A model generated the notes under the pieces. It was not told the origin of the DNA. It did not search any database and saw nothing but the letters and a program-made list of their open reading frames with translations. The translations under genes were made by a program, and so were the position numbers. Source: an uncultured Roseburia sp. (GTDB lineage: Bacteria > Bacillota > Clostridia > Lachnospirales > Lachnospiraceae). From it: a stretch of 30,710 nt of DNA. The stretch spans positions 1 through 30,710 of the forward strand of contig CANTEO010000030.1 in the NCBI GenBank assembly GCA_947652855.1. Direction: 5' to 3'. Within the stretch, counting starts at the first letter, position 1. Every line of letters starts with the position of its first letter. This document shows positions 23,175 to 30,710 of this stretch, in pieces.

Positions 23175-26099
23175 ATGGCAAAAGTAAAAGTGTATGAACT
23201 TGCAAAAGAGTTGAATATTGGATCGAAAGAAATCATAAACTTTCTTTCTGAGAAGAATATCAGCGTGAAAAGCCACATGAACAATTTGGACGATCCGGCT
23301 GTGGAGCTGATTCGGAATAAATTTGAGAAAAAGGAGACGAAGACCATCGTAAAGCCAGAGAAGGAAATCAAGACGAACGGAGAAAAAGCAATGGACGCGC
23401 CTATGGAGCGTCCCAAGAAGAAGCCAAGCATCACGGCGGTGTTTAATCCGCAGAACAGCCAGCAAGGCATTAGGAGACGGCCGAAGCCGCCAAGGAGGCC
23501 AAAGGAGCGCCCTCCTGTTGGCAAGGGGGCGCCGTCGCAGGAGAGGCAGGCTCAGCCTGTAGGGGAGGCTTCGGAAAAGGCGGCTTCCATAAAGGCCGCA
23601 GAGTTGGGAAGCCCGTCCCGACTTCGTTCGGCGTCAAATGACAGGGCGGCCGCGCCGCAGCAGGAAAAGGCGGCTGTGCCGGCGCGGGAGAAGGCAGCGG
23701 CGGCATCACAGGAGAGAGCGTCTGCGCCGACGCAGGGAACGGGTAAGAACGTCACGGCGCAGAATGGGAAGGCGGAGGCGCAGCGGGCAGACCGCGTTTC
23801 GGCAAGCCGGACGGGGACGTCTCAACAGTCCCGCCTGACGTCGGGTGAGGGACGCGTTCAGACGGGCCGTCAGGCAAATGAAGGGCGTTCCCAGTCAGAC
23901 CGGGCGCAGACGGGCCGGAACGAAGGCAGGCAGCAGTCAGGACGGAATGACGGCCGCTCGCAGGGAGGCAGACGGCCGCAAGGAGAGAGGGGAGGAAGGC
24001 CAGGTGAGAAAAACGGCCAGAAGAATTATCAAAATAACCGCCCGAATGCCAATCATCCTCAAGGCGATCGAGGCGGCCGCGGCTTCCATTCGAATCGCCC
24101 GAAAGAATTTAAAGGGAAATTAGACCGTGAGATCAGCAAGTTCAACAAGGAGTCCGCTGCCCAGACAGAGGAGCTGCGCGGCAAGGAGACGAGGGAACGC
24201 GCGGAGAGCAGGAAAAACAATAACAATAACCGGAAGACAGATCGGGATAAATTAGGGAAGAAGCAGGAGCGCTTTACGAATCTGGAAAAGCACGGCGGCA
24301 GGAGGAAGCCTCAGCCGCAGCCGAAGCAGGAAAAAGAGGAAGACGTAATCAAATCCATTACGCTGCCAGAGAAAATCACGATTAAGGAGCTGGCGGACCG
24401 GATGAAGGTTCAGGCCGCCGTGATTGTGAAGAAGCTGTTCTTAAAAGGAACGATGGTGACGGTCAATCAGGAAGTGGATTATGAAACGGCGGAAGAGATT
24501 GCGCTAGAGTTTAACTTTATTGCGGAGCAGGAAGTGAAGATTGACGTCATCGCGGAGCTTCTAAAAGAGGAAGAGGAAGAAGAGGCGACGATGGTTTCCC
24601 GTCCTCCGGTTGTCTGCGTGATGGGCCATGTCGATCATGGAAAGACCTCGCTTTTGGACGCGATCCGCTCCACAAGGGTGACGGACCGCGAGGCAGGCGG
24701 GATTACGCAGCATATCGGGGCCTCCGTCGTTTCTATCAACGATCAGAAGATTACGTTTTTAGACACGCCGGGACATGAAGCGTTCACCGCAATGCGCATG
24801 CGCGGCGCAAACGCGACGGATATCGCGATTTTGGTCGTGGCCGCGGACGACGGCGTGATGCCGCAGACCGTGGAGGCGATCAACCATGCGAAGGCGGCGG
24901 GGATTGAGATTATTGTGGCGATCAACAAAATCGACAAGCCGAACGCAAATATGGAGCGCGTAAAGCAGGAGCTTTCTGAATATCAGCTGATCCCGGAGGA
25001 TTGGGGCGGCAGCACGATTTTCTGCCCGGTTTCCGCGCACACAAAAGAAGGGATTGACAATTTGCTTGAGATGATCCTCCTGACGGCGGAAGTCTCAGAG
25101 CTTAAGGCGAACCCGAACCGGAACGCAAGGGGGCTTGTCATTGAGGCGCAGCTTGACAAAGGCAGGGGCGCGGTCGCGACGATCCTTGTGCAGAAGGGTA
25201 CGTTACGAGTCGGGGAGCCAATTGCCTGCGGGAGCTGCTATGGAAAGGTTCGCGCCATGAACGACGATAAAGGCAAGCGGGTGAAGGAGGCCGGCCCATC
25301 TACCCCGGTGGAGATTTTAGGCTTAAGCGGCGTGCCGAAGGCGGGAGAGGTATTCGTGTCCATGGACACGGAGAAAGAGGCGAGGAGCTTTGCGGAGACA
25401 TTCATTTCCGAAGGCAAGGAGCGGCTCTTAGAGGAGACGAAGGCCAAGATGTCCTTGGACGATCTGTTCAGCCAGATTCAGTCCGGAAACGTCAAGGAGC
25501 TGAACTTAATTGTGAAGGCTGACGTGCAGGGCTCCGTGGAGGCCGTAAAGCAAAGCTTAGAGAAGCTTTCCAACGAAGAGGTTGTCGTGAAGACGATCCA
25601 TGGCGGCGTTGGGGCCATCAATGAGTCGGACGTTATCTTAGCGTCAGCCTCAAACGCAATTATCATAGGGTTTAACGTCCGCCCGGATGTGACGGCGAAG
25701 GCCACGGCGGAGCGGGAAGGCGTGGACGTAAGGCTGTATAAGGTGATTTATAATGCGATTGAAGACGTGGAGGCGGCGATGAAAGGCATGCTTGACCCGA
25801 TTTTTGAAGAAAAGGTATTGGGCCATGCGGAAGTGCGTCAGATCTTTAAGGCTTCGGGCATTGGGAACATCGCCGGATCTTATATCCTGGACGGCATCTT
25901 TGAGCGGGGCTGCAAGGTTCGGCTTACCCGGGAAGGCAAACAGATATTTGAAGGGGATCTTGCCTCTTTGAAGCGTTTTAAGGATGACGTGAAGGAAGTC
26001 CGGGCAGGATATGAATGCGGCCTTGTTTTGGAAGGCTTTAACGATATCATGGAGCTTGACCAGATTGAGGCTTATAAGATGGTGGAAGTGCCCAGGTAA
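23175..26099 (+). CDS. infB: Translation initiation factor IF-2
   Basis: This 974-aa GTPase brings initiator tRNA to the 30S subunit and promotes subunit joining. A first IF2_N domain (VKVYELAKELNIGSKEIINF) is followed by a very long basic linker (about 55-385), rich in Arg, Gly, Gln, Asn and Ala. A second IF2_N domain (ITIKELADRMKVQ) leads to the G domain with GHVDHGKTS (about 484-492), DTPGHEAFTAMR, NKID and SAHTKEG. The C-terminal domains end in IMELDQIEAYKMVEVPR. It is longer than the 700-900 aa of many Firmicutes because of the linker. The ATG at 23175 follows GGAGGA. Confidence 0.97.
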   Translation: MAKVKVYELAKELNIGSKEIINFLSEKNISVKSHMNNLDDPAVELIRNKFEKKETKTIVKPEKEIKTNGEKAMDAPMERPKKKPSITAVFNPQNSQQGIRRRPKPPRRPKERPPVGKGAPSQERQAQPVGEASEKAASIKAAELGSPSRLRSASNDRAAAPQQEKAAVPAREKAAAASQERASAPTQGTGKNVTAQNGKAEAQRADRVSASRTGTSQQSRLTSGEGRVQTGRQANEGRSQSDRAQTGRNEGRQQSGRNDGRSQGGRRPQGERGGRPGEKNGQKNYQNNRPNANHPQGDRGGRGFHSNRPKEFKGKLDREISKFNKESAAQTEELRGKETRERAESRKNNNNNRKTDRDKLGKKQERFTNLEKHGGRRKPQPQPKQEKEEDVIKSITLPEKITIKELADRMKVQAAVIVKKLFLKGTMVTVNQEVDYETAEEIALEFNFIAEQEVKIDVIAELLKEEEEEEATMVSRPPVVCVMGHVDHGKTSLLDAIRSTRVTDREAGGITQHIGASVVSINDQKITFLDTPGHEAFTAMRMRGANATDIAILVVAADDGVMPQTVEAINHAKAAGIEIIVAINKIDKPNANMERVKQELSEYQLIPEDWGGSTIFCPVSAHTKEGIDNLLEMILLTAEVSELKANPNRNARGLVIEAQLDKGRGAVATILVQKGTLRVGEPIACGSCYGKVRAMNDDKGKRVKEAGPSTPVEILGLSGVPKAGEVFVSMDTEKEARSFAETFISEGKERLLEETKAKMSLDDLFSQIQSGNVKELNLIVKADVQGSVEAVKQSLEKLSNEEVVVKTIHGGVGAINESDVILASASNAIIIGFNVRPDVTAKATAEREGVDVRLYKVIYNAIEDVEAAMKGMLDPIFEEKVLGHAEVRQIFKASGIGNIAGSYILDGIFERGCKVRLTREGKQIFEGDLASLKRFKDDVKEVRAGYECGLVLEGFNDIMELDQIEAYKMVEVPR

Positions 26100-26115
26100 G
26101 AATGGAGTTTAATCA

Positions 26116-26499
26116 ATGAGAAAAAACAGCATTAAGAACACAAGAATCAATGAAGAGGTCATGCGGGGCCTGTCGAACATTATCCATGGGGAGATCAAGG
26201 ATCCAAGGATCCATCCGATGACGAGCGTAGTCGCGGCTGAGGTCGCGCCGGATTTAAAGACGTGCAAGGCGTACATCAGCGTGCTTGGGGATGAAAAAGC
26301 GCAGGCAGACACATTGAAGGGCCTAAAGAGCGCAGAAGGGTTCCTTCGGACGAAGCTGGCAAGCCATGTCAATTTGCGCAATACGCCGGAAATTCAGTTT
26401 ATCATGGATCAGTCGATCGAGTATGGCGTCACGATGTCAAAAAAGATCGACGAGGTCAACGAGGCGGACGCAAGGCGGCGCAGGGAAAGCGGGGAGTAG
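26116..26499 (+). CDS. rbfA: Ribosome-binding factor A
   Basis: The 127-aa KH-like protein aids late 30S maturation, acting on the 16S rRNA 5' helix. The conserved IRINEEV-like start (NTRINEEVMRGLSNIIHGEIKDPR), the central AEVAPDLKTCKAYISVLG and LASHVNLRNTPEIQF are all present. The length is typical. ATG 26116 follows GGAG, and the gene lies in the usual place after infB. Confidence 0.95.
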   Translation: MRKNSIKNTRINEEVMRGLSNIIHGEIKDPRIHPMTSVVAAEVAPDLKTCKAYISVLGDEKAQADTLKGLKSAEGFLRTKLASHVNLRNTPEIQFIMDQSIEYGVTMSKKIDEVNEADARRRRESGE

Positions 26500-26501
26500 C
26501 C

Positions 26502-27446
26502 ATGGAGCGTTTTGCATCCTGCCTTGCAGGGGTGAGGACGGCGGCCATCGCGGGCCATGTGCGGCCGGACGGCGACTGCGTCGGCTCCTGCCTGGCGACG
26601 TATCAATATATCAAGAATCAGTTTCCCGAAATTGAGGCGACGCTTTATTTGGAGCCAATCCCGAATATTTACAAATTTCTGGCGCGGTCGGATGAAATCG
26701 TCTCATCCTGCGAGGGAGAGAGGGCCTATGACCTGTTCATTGCGCAGGACTGCGGGGACGTAGCGAGGCTTGGAGAAGCCGCGAAGTATTTTAAGGCGGC
26801 GAAAAAGACCGTGTGCGTGGATCATCATGTCAGCAATGAGAGCTTTGCCGATGAGAATGTGATCTTCCCGCACGCCAGCTCCACGTCGGAGCTGGTGTTT
26901 GGGCTGATCGGGGAAGAAAACGTCACAAAAGAGATTGCGGAATGCATTTATGTCGGCATTGTGCATGACACGGGCGTGTTCCAATATTCCTGCACCTCCG
27001 CGAAGACGATGGAGATTGCGGGAAAGCTGATGGAGATGGGGATCGACTTCACCAGGATTGTGGACGAGACGTATTACACAAAGACCTTTGCTCAGAATCA
27101 GATTTTAGGCCATGCGCTGCTTTCGGCCAGGCTGCATCTGGACGGGAAGGTGATTGCATCCGTCGTCACGAAAGAGGACATGGAGCGTTTTGACGTGCTG
27201 CCCAGGCACCTGGACGGGATTGTGAACCAGCTGCGCGTCACAAAGGGCGTGGAGGCCGCGGTGTTTCTGTATGAGACGGAGCCGGGCGGCTATAAGGTGA
27301 GCATGCGTTCGAATGGGCGCGTCAATGTAGCTGAGATTGCAGGCAAGTTCGGCGGGGGCGGCCATGCCATGGCGGCCGGCTGCTCCATGGCGGGCGGGCC
27401 AGAGGAAATCCTAAAGCGGCTTTTGCCGCAGATTTCTCTGGAATAG
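26502..27446 (+). CDS. nrnA: DHH/DHHA1 phosphoesterase, NrnA-like
   Basis: The 314-aa cytoplasmic enzyme has the DHH metal motifs GHVRPDGDCVGSCLA, AQDCGDVARLG and CVDHHVSN, and the DHHA1 substrate motif GKFGGGGHAMAAGC near the end. Family members are oligoribonucleases that finish RNA decay and also dephosphorylate pAp. The gene starts two bases after rbfA, with its ribosome site inside the rbfA end (GGGGAG). It is a normal member of this operon in clostridia and bacilli. Confidence 0.93.
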   Translation: MERFASCLAGVRTAAIAGHVRPDGDCVGSCLATYQYIKNQFPEIEATLYLEPIPNIYKFLARSDEIVSSCEGERAYDLFIAQDCGDVARLGEAAKYFKAAKKTVCVDHHVSNESFADENVIFPHASSTSELVFGLIGEENVTKEIAECIYVGIVHDTGVFQYSCTSAKTMEIAGKLMEMGIDFTRIVDETYYTKTFAQNQILGHALLSARLHLDGKVIASVVTKEDMERFDVLPRHLDGIVNQLRVTKGVEAAVFLYETEPGGYKVSMRSNGRVNVAEIAGKFGGGGHAMAAGCSMAGGPEEILKRLLPQISLE

Positions 27447-27461
27447 GCAAAGGGTGGAAGA

Positions 27462-28367
27462 ATGGACGGAATCATCAATGTATATAAAGAGGCGGGCTTT
27501 ACCTCCTTTGACGTAGTGGCGAAGCTGCGCGGCATTTTAGGGCAGAAGAAGATTGGGCATACCGGAACGCTGGATCCGGATGCGGAAGGCGTGCTGCCCG
27601 TATGCGTCGGAAAGGCGACGAAGGTGTGCGAATACCTGACGGAGCAGGATAAAGTGTATCAGGCCACGTTGCGGCTTGGCGTCGTGACGGACACGCAGGA
27701 CGCCTCCGGCGCTGTTTTGATGGAGCGAAAGCCGGACATTGCGGAAGAGAGGCTTTGTGAGATCATAAAAAGCTTTTCCGGCAGGATCCGGCAGATCCCG
27801 CCGATGTATTCTGCCTTAAAGGTGAATGGGAAGAAGCTTTGCGACCTGGCGCGGCAGGGGGTTACGGTGGAGCGGAAGGCCAGGGAAATTGAGATTTATT
27901 CCATAAAAATCCTGTCCATTGAGATGCCGCGCGTCGAGCTTTTTGTGCATTGCTCCAAAGGGACGTATATCCGCACGCTCTGCCATGACATAGGCGAGGC
28001 GGCGGGGTGCGGCGGCTGCATGGAACGCCTTTTGCGGGTAAAGACGGCGGGGTTTTCTGTGGATGGCGCATACCGCCTGCGTGAAATAGAGGAGATTGTG
28101 AAAAGGCAGGGGCAGGGAGGCCCTAATCTCTCGGAGCTTTTCATTCCGGTAGACGAGGCGTTGAAGGAGTATCCAAAGGCAGTGGCGAAAAAAGGGATGG
28201 AAAAGCTTTTGCGCAACGGCTGCGCCGTCCCGGAGGCGAAGCTGCTTTTGACGCCGGAGGGCGAGGCGGATTTGTGCAGGATGTATGACGCTTCGGGAGC
28301 TTTTATTGGCCTATTTCGGCACGAAAGGGGAAAACGGGCGTATCGGCCCAAGAAGATGTTTCTTTAA
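27462..28367 (+). CDS. truB: tRNA pseudouridine(55) synthase TruB
   Basis: The 301-aa enzyme makes pseudouridine at position 55 of tRNA T-loops. The catalytic motif GHTGTLDPDAEGVLPVCVG (with the active Asp) lies near residues 33-51, followed by YQATLRLGVVTDTQD, RQIPPMYSALKVNG and CSKGTYIRTLCHDIG. A C-terminal extension (about 235-301) resembles the PUA-like end. ATG 27462 follows AAAGGGTGGAAG. It sits 13 bases before ribF. Confidence 0.97.
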   Translation: MDGIINVYKEAGFTSFDVVAKLRGILGQKKIGHTGTLDPDAEGVLPVCVGKATKVCEYLTEQDKVYQATLRLGVVTDTQDASGAVLMERKPDIAEERLCEIIKSFSGRIRQIPPMYSALKVNGKKLCDLARQGVTVERKAREIEIYSIKILSIEMPRVELFVHCSKGTYIRTLCHDIGEAAGCGGCMERLLRVKTAGFSVDGAYRLREIEEIVKRQGQGGPNLSELFIPVDEALKEYPKAVAKKGMEKLLRNGCAVPEAKLLLTPEGEADLCRMYDASGAFIGLFRHERGKRAYRPKKMFL

Positions 28368-28380
28368 AAGGATAAGTGCA

Positions 28381-29307
28381 ATGAAGTATATCAAAAACAC
28401 AATGGATTTTTCTGTTTCGGACGACACAGCCGTGACCCTGGGGAAATTTGACGGCATTCATAAGGGGCATCGGCATCTGCTTCGGTTTCTGGAGGAGAAA
28501 AAGTTGGCCGGCTTAACGTCGGTGATCTTTACGTTTGACGCGCCTCCTGCCTGGCGGGTCGGCGGCGGGCAGACGGAAAAAGTCTTGACGACAAATCAGG
28601 AGAAGGCGCGCCTGTTTGAGCAATGTGGGGTTGACGTCCTCTTGGAATGCCCGTTTACAAAAGAGGTCAGGAGCATGGAGCCAGAGGCGTTCATTCAGAT
28701 GCTGGCGGAGCGGCTGCACGTAAAGAGCTTCGTAGTTGGGACAGACTTCCGGTTCGGGCATGGCAGAAAGGGAGATTACCGCCTGCTGCAAAGCTGCTCC
28801 GGCGCGTATGGATACGACGTGAAGGTTGTGGGCAAGGCGCTTGCGGATGGGCGGGAAATCAGCAGCACCTATATTCGGGAAGAGCTTATGGCCGGAAGGG
28901 TCGGGCAGGCGGGCCGGCTGCTCGGGTATCCCTATTTTGTGCAGGGCGAGGTCGTGCATGGAAATGAAATCGGGCGCACGTTAAACGCGCCGACGGCAAA
29001 CCTCCTGCCTCCCAGGGAGAAGCTTCTGCCTCCCTTTGGCGTCTATGTGACAAGGGCGGAGGTTGACGGAAGGGCCTATGGCGGGATTACGAACGTTGGG
29101 CGCAAGCCGACGATTGCGGGGGACAGCCCGGTAGGCGTAGAGACGCATCTGTTTGATTTTTCTGCGTGGATCTACGGAAAGGAAATGAAGGTCGAATTTT
29201 TGAAAGCGGTGAGGCCGGAAAGGAAATTTGCCTCGCTTGAGGAATTAAAGAGCCAGATGGCGGAAGACATGGCCTATGGCAGACGCTGTTTGGCGGGCCT
29301 GCGCTGA
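28381..29307 (+). CDS. ribF: Bifunctional riboflavin kinase/FAD synthetase
   Basis: The 308-aa protein phosphorylates riboflavin to FMN and then adenylates it to FAD. The N-terminal nucleotidyltransferase domain has GKFDGIHKGHRHLL and later SSTYIREELMAGRV. The C-terminal kinase domain has GRTLNAPTANL and GGITNVGRKPTI. The start ATG 28381 follows AAAAGGATAA. It is the last gene of the rimP operon. No clear terminator follows before the next promoter at 29371. Confidence 0.96.
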   Translation: MKYIKNTMDFSVSDDTAVTLGKFDGIHKGHRHLLRFLEEKKLAGLTSVIFTFDAPPAWRVGGGQTEKVLTTNQEKARLFEQCGVDVLLECPFTKEVRSMEPEAFIQMLAERLHVKSFVVGTDFRFGHGRKGDYRLLQSCSGAYGYDVKVVGKALADGREISSTYIREELMAGRVGQAGRLLGYPYFVQGEVVHGNEIGRTLNAPTANLLPPREKLLPPFGVYVTRAEVDGRAYGGITNVGRKPTIAGDSPVGVETHLFDFSAWIYGKEMKVEFLKAVRPERKFASLEELKSQMAEDMAYGRRCLAGLR

Positions 29308-29370
29308 CGCGGCGACGGCTTGCCTGTGTCTGAATGATTGCAACTGTTACGAAAATATTACAGAAATATG

Positions 29371-29399
29371 TTGACAATATAACAGGCTCTTGCTATACT
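29371..29399 (+). promoter_or_regulatory. Promoter of the NlpC/P60 gene
   Basis: TTGACA (29371-29376), a 17-base spacer and TATACT (29394-29399) form a near-consensus SigA promoter; transcription should start near 29406. Confidence 0.85.
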
Positions 29400-29453
29400 T
29401 CTATCAGTGATAAGTGTACAGATAGACAAAGTCTTATGATAGAGGAGGAAGTT

Positions 29454-30542
29454 ATGACATCCAGGAGCAAGAGGTTGATTGGGTTATTTACGGCGGGGGC
29501 GGTATTGCTTACGATGCCGTTTCAGACAGAAGCTATGACAAAGGGGGCAAGCGCCGGGATATCGGAAAGCATCGCGGAGAATATGGAGGATGGGCGCGAC
29601 ATGAATGCGGGCATCTCTTCTGTCTTGGCGTCCTGCATTGACGTTTCTGCGGCGAGGGCGACGGTTTCTGACGGCGAGGACGCGACGACGTCGGCGGGGA
29701 ATGGCGTTTGCGGATATACGAACCTTGGGATCGCCAAGGTGGAAGGAAATTTGAACGTACGCGAGGGAGCGGGGGAAGACGCCGAGCTTGTCGGCAAGAT
29801 GCCGGGCAATGCCGGATGCGAGATACTGGGGACGGAAGGCGAATGGACGAAGATTCAGTCGGGGGAAGTCACCGGATACGTGAAAAGCGAATTTTTGATT
29901 ACCGGGAAAGAGGCGAGGGATTACGCGCCGGAAGTCTCTTCTGAGATCGCCAAATGCACGACGCAGACACTGCGCGTTCGGGAGGAGCCGAATACGGAAT
30001 GTGAGATTCTGGCTTTGATGCCGGAAGGCGAAGAAGTGGAAGTGATGGAAGATTTGGGCGACTGGCTGAAGGTCACGGTGGACAGCGAGGTCGGCTATGT
30101 CAGCTCGGATTATGTGGCCGTCTCCAATGAATTGACGAAAGCGATGACGATGACGGAAGTGAAGTATGGCCAGGGCGTCTCTGACGTGAAGGTCGATTTG
30201 GTGTCCTATGCCTGTCAGTTTGTCGGAAATCCATACGTATGGGGTGGGACCAGCCTGACGCATGGCGCGGACTGCTCTGGGTTTACCTTATCTATTTTTG
30301 CGAAATATGGAATTTCTCTGCCGCATTCCTCTGCTGCGCAGGCGAATTGTGGGACAAGGATCAGCGCAGGCGAGGCGCAGCCGGGAGATCTGTTCTTTTA
30401 TGGCAGCAGCGGCGGGATCAGCCATGTGGCGATATACATTGGCAATGGGCAGATCGTCCATGCAAGCGGCGTTAGGACTGGAATTAAGATTTCCAATGCG
30501 TACTATCGCTCTCCGGTCTGCGTAGTTAGGCTGCTGCATTAG
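29454..30542 (+). CDS. Secreted SH3b-SH3b-NlpC/P60 cell wall endopeptidase
   Basis: This 362-aa protein has a signal peptide (RSKRLIGLFTAGAVLLTMPF). A linker is followed by two bacterial SH3 domains (about 95-150, GNLNVREGAGEDAELVGKM, and about 165-225, TLRVREEPNTECEILALMP). The C-terminal NlpC/P60 domain (about 245-362) has catalytic Cys in GADCSGFTLSIF and His residues in ISHVAIYIGNG and IVHAS. Such enzymes cut the stem peptide of peptidoglycan, usually between D-Glu and the diamino acid, during wall growth or cell separation. ATG 29454 follows AGAGGAGGAAG. It has its own promoter and terminator. Confidence 0.94.
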   Translation: MTSRSKRLIGLFTAGAVLLTMPFQTEAMTKGASAGISESIAENMEDGRDMNAGISSVLASCIDVSAARATVSDGEDATTSAGNGVCGYTNLGIAKVEGNLNVREGAGEDAELVGKMPGNAGCEILGTEGEWTKIQSGEVTGYVKSEFLITGKEARDYAPEVSSEIAKCTTQTLRVREEPNTECEILALMPEGEEVEVMEDLGDWLKVTVDSEVGYVSSDYVAVSNELTKAMTMTEVKYGQGVSDVKVDLVSYACQFVGNPYVWGGTSLTHGADCSGFTLSIFAKYGISLPHSSAAQANCGTRISAGEAQPGDLFFYGSSGGISHVAIYIGNGQIVHASGVRTGIKISNAYYRSPVCVVRLLH

Positions 30543-30579
30543 AGGATTCGACGCGCACATAGAGAAGTTAGGAATATGG

Positions 30580-30616
30580 ACACGCTGCTTTCCTTTTCGG
30601 AAATCAGCGTGTTTTT
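30580..30616 (+). terminator. Terminator of the NlpC/P60 gene
   Basis: ACACGCTG (30580-30587) pairs with CAGCGTGT (30605-30612), and inside it TTTCC pairs with GGAAA around a TTTTC loop; a T-run follows. It lies 38 bases after the stop and just before the 32-bp tandem repeat. Confidence 0.88.
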
Positions 30617-30620
30617 ATAC

Positions 30621-30710
30621 GCCGCCGAACGGAGAGAGGGGGCATTACCAGCGCCGCCGAACGGAGAGAGGGGGCATTACCAGCGCCGCCGAACGGAGAG
30701 AGGGGGCATT
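30621..30710. repeat. 32-bp direct tandem repeat at window end
   Basis: Units begin at 30621, 30653 and 30685; the third is cut at 26 bases by the window end. All visible bases are identical. Each unit starts GCCGCCGAACGG, runs through GAGAGAGGGGG and ends CATTACCAGC. There are no spacers between units. Because 32 is not a multiple of three and no stop occurs, one frame reads through all units, but no start or ribosome site precedes them. Confidence 0.93.

Noticed and set aside
30621..30710. CRISPR array
   Set aside because: The 32-bp length resembles a CRISPR repeat, but the units abut without spacers and no cas genes are present.

Overview
The window looks like a chromosomal piece of a strictly anaerobic, moderately GC-rich Firmicute, most likely a Lachnospiraceae or related Clostridia. 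The reasons are the gene order rimP-nusA-ylxR-ylxQ-infB-rbfA-nrnA-truB-ribF, a single-chain pyruvate:ferredoxin oxidoreductase, a CBS/DRTGG-type manganese pyrophosphatase, a MecA-like adaptor, a DUF4364 protein, AgrC/AgrA-like signalling genes, and SigA-type promoters with strong GGAGG ribosome sites. No database search was possible, so family names rest on motifs read by eye.

Layout. 1-463: a gene-poor segment with a 14-bp inverted repeat at its two ends, a second strong hairpin, a broken small membrane or secreted protein gene, and a near-consensus promoter pointing right. 476-5109: a marR regulator and two overlapping ABC half-transporter genes, forming one heterodimeric exporter with one degenerate ATP site. 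5163-6467: a secreted D-Ala-D-Ala carboxypeptidase. 6501-6830: a promoter / small gene / terminator cassette (60-aa product). 7033-10557: pyruvate:ferredoxin oxidoreductase. 10858-11550: a tail-anchored coiled-coil protein of unknown function. 11706-13358: Mn pyrophosphatase. 13448-14140: MecA-like adaptor, ended by a strong terminator shared with the convergent malic enzyme/DUF4364 operon (14321-16026, minus strand). 16201-16389: a decayed second copy of the small-gene cassette. 16503-20319: histidine kinase, LytTR response regulator, ABC ATPase and ABC permease. 20333-29307: the rimP to ribF translation/transcription operon, with a hairpin leader and an internal attenuator-like hairpin before nusA. 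29371-30616: an SH3/NlpC-P60 cell-wall hydrolase with its own promoter and terminator. 30621-30710: a 32-bp tandem repeat cut by the window end.

How the genes fit together. Most of the window is core biology: ribosome and tRNA maturation, transcription elongation, central anaerobic carbon metabolism (PFOR, malic enzyme, pyrophosphatase) and wall remodelling. The accessory parts are the MarR-controlled exporter and the kinase/regulator/ABC module, both likely to answer external compounds or peptides.

Most unusual signals: (a) the inverted-repeat-bounded promoter segment in front of the marR-exporter operon, which has the layout of an invertible promoter switch although no recombinase gene is present here; (b) the small-gene cassette and its internally deleted copy 10 kb away, which keeps promoter and terminator and may now make only a short RNA; (c) an acidic NusA tail built from 11-residue repeats; (d) the 32-bp tandem repeat at the right edge. 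Both ends of the window fall in repeats, which suggests that the window may be a whole assembly contig.
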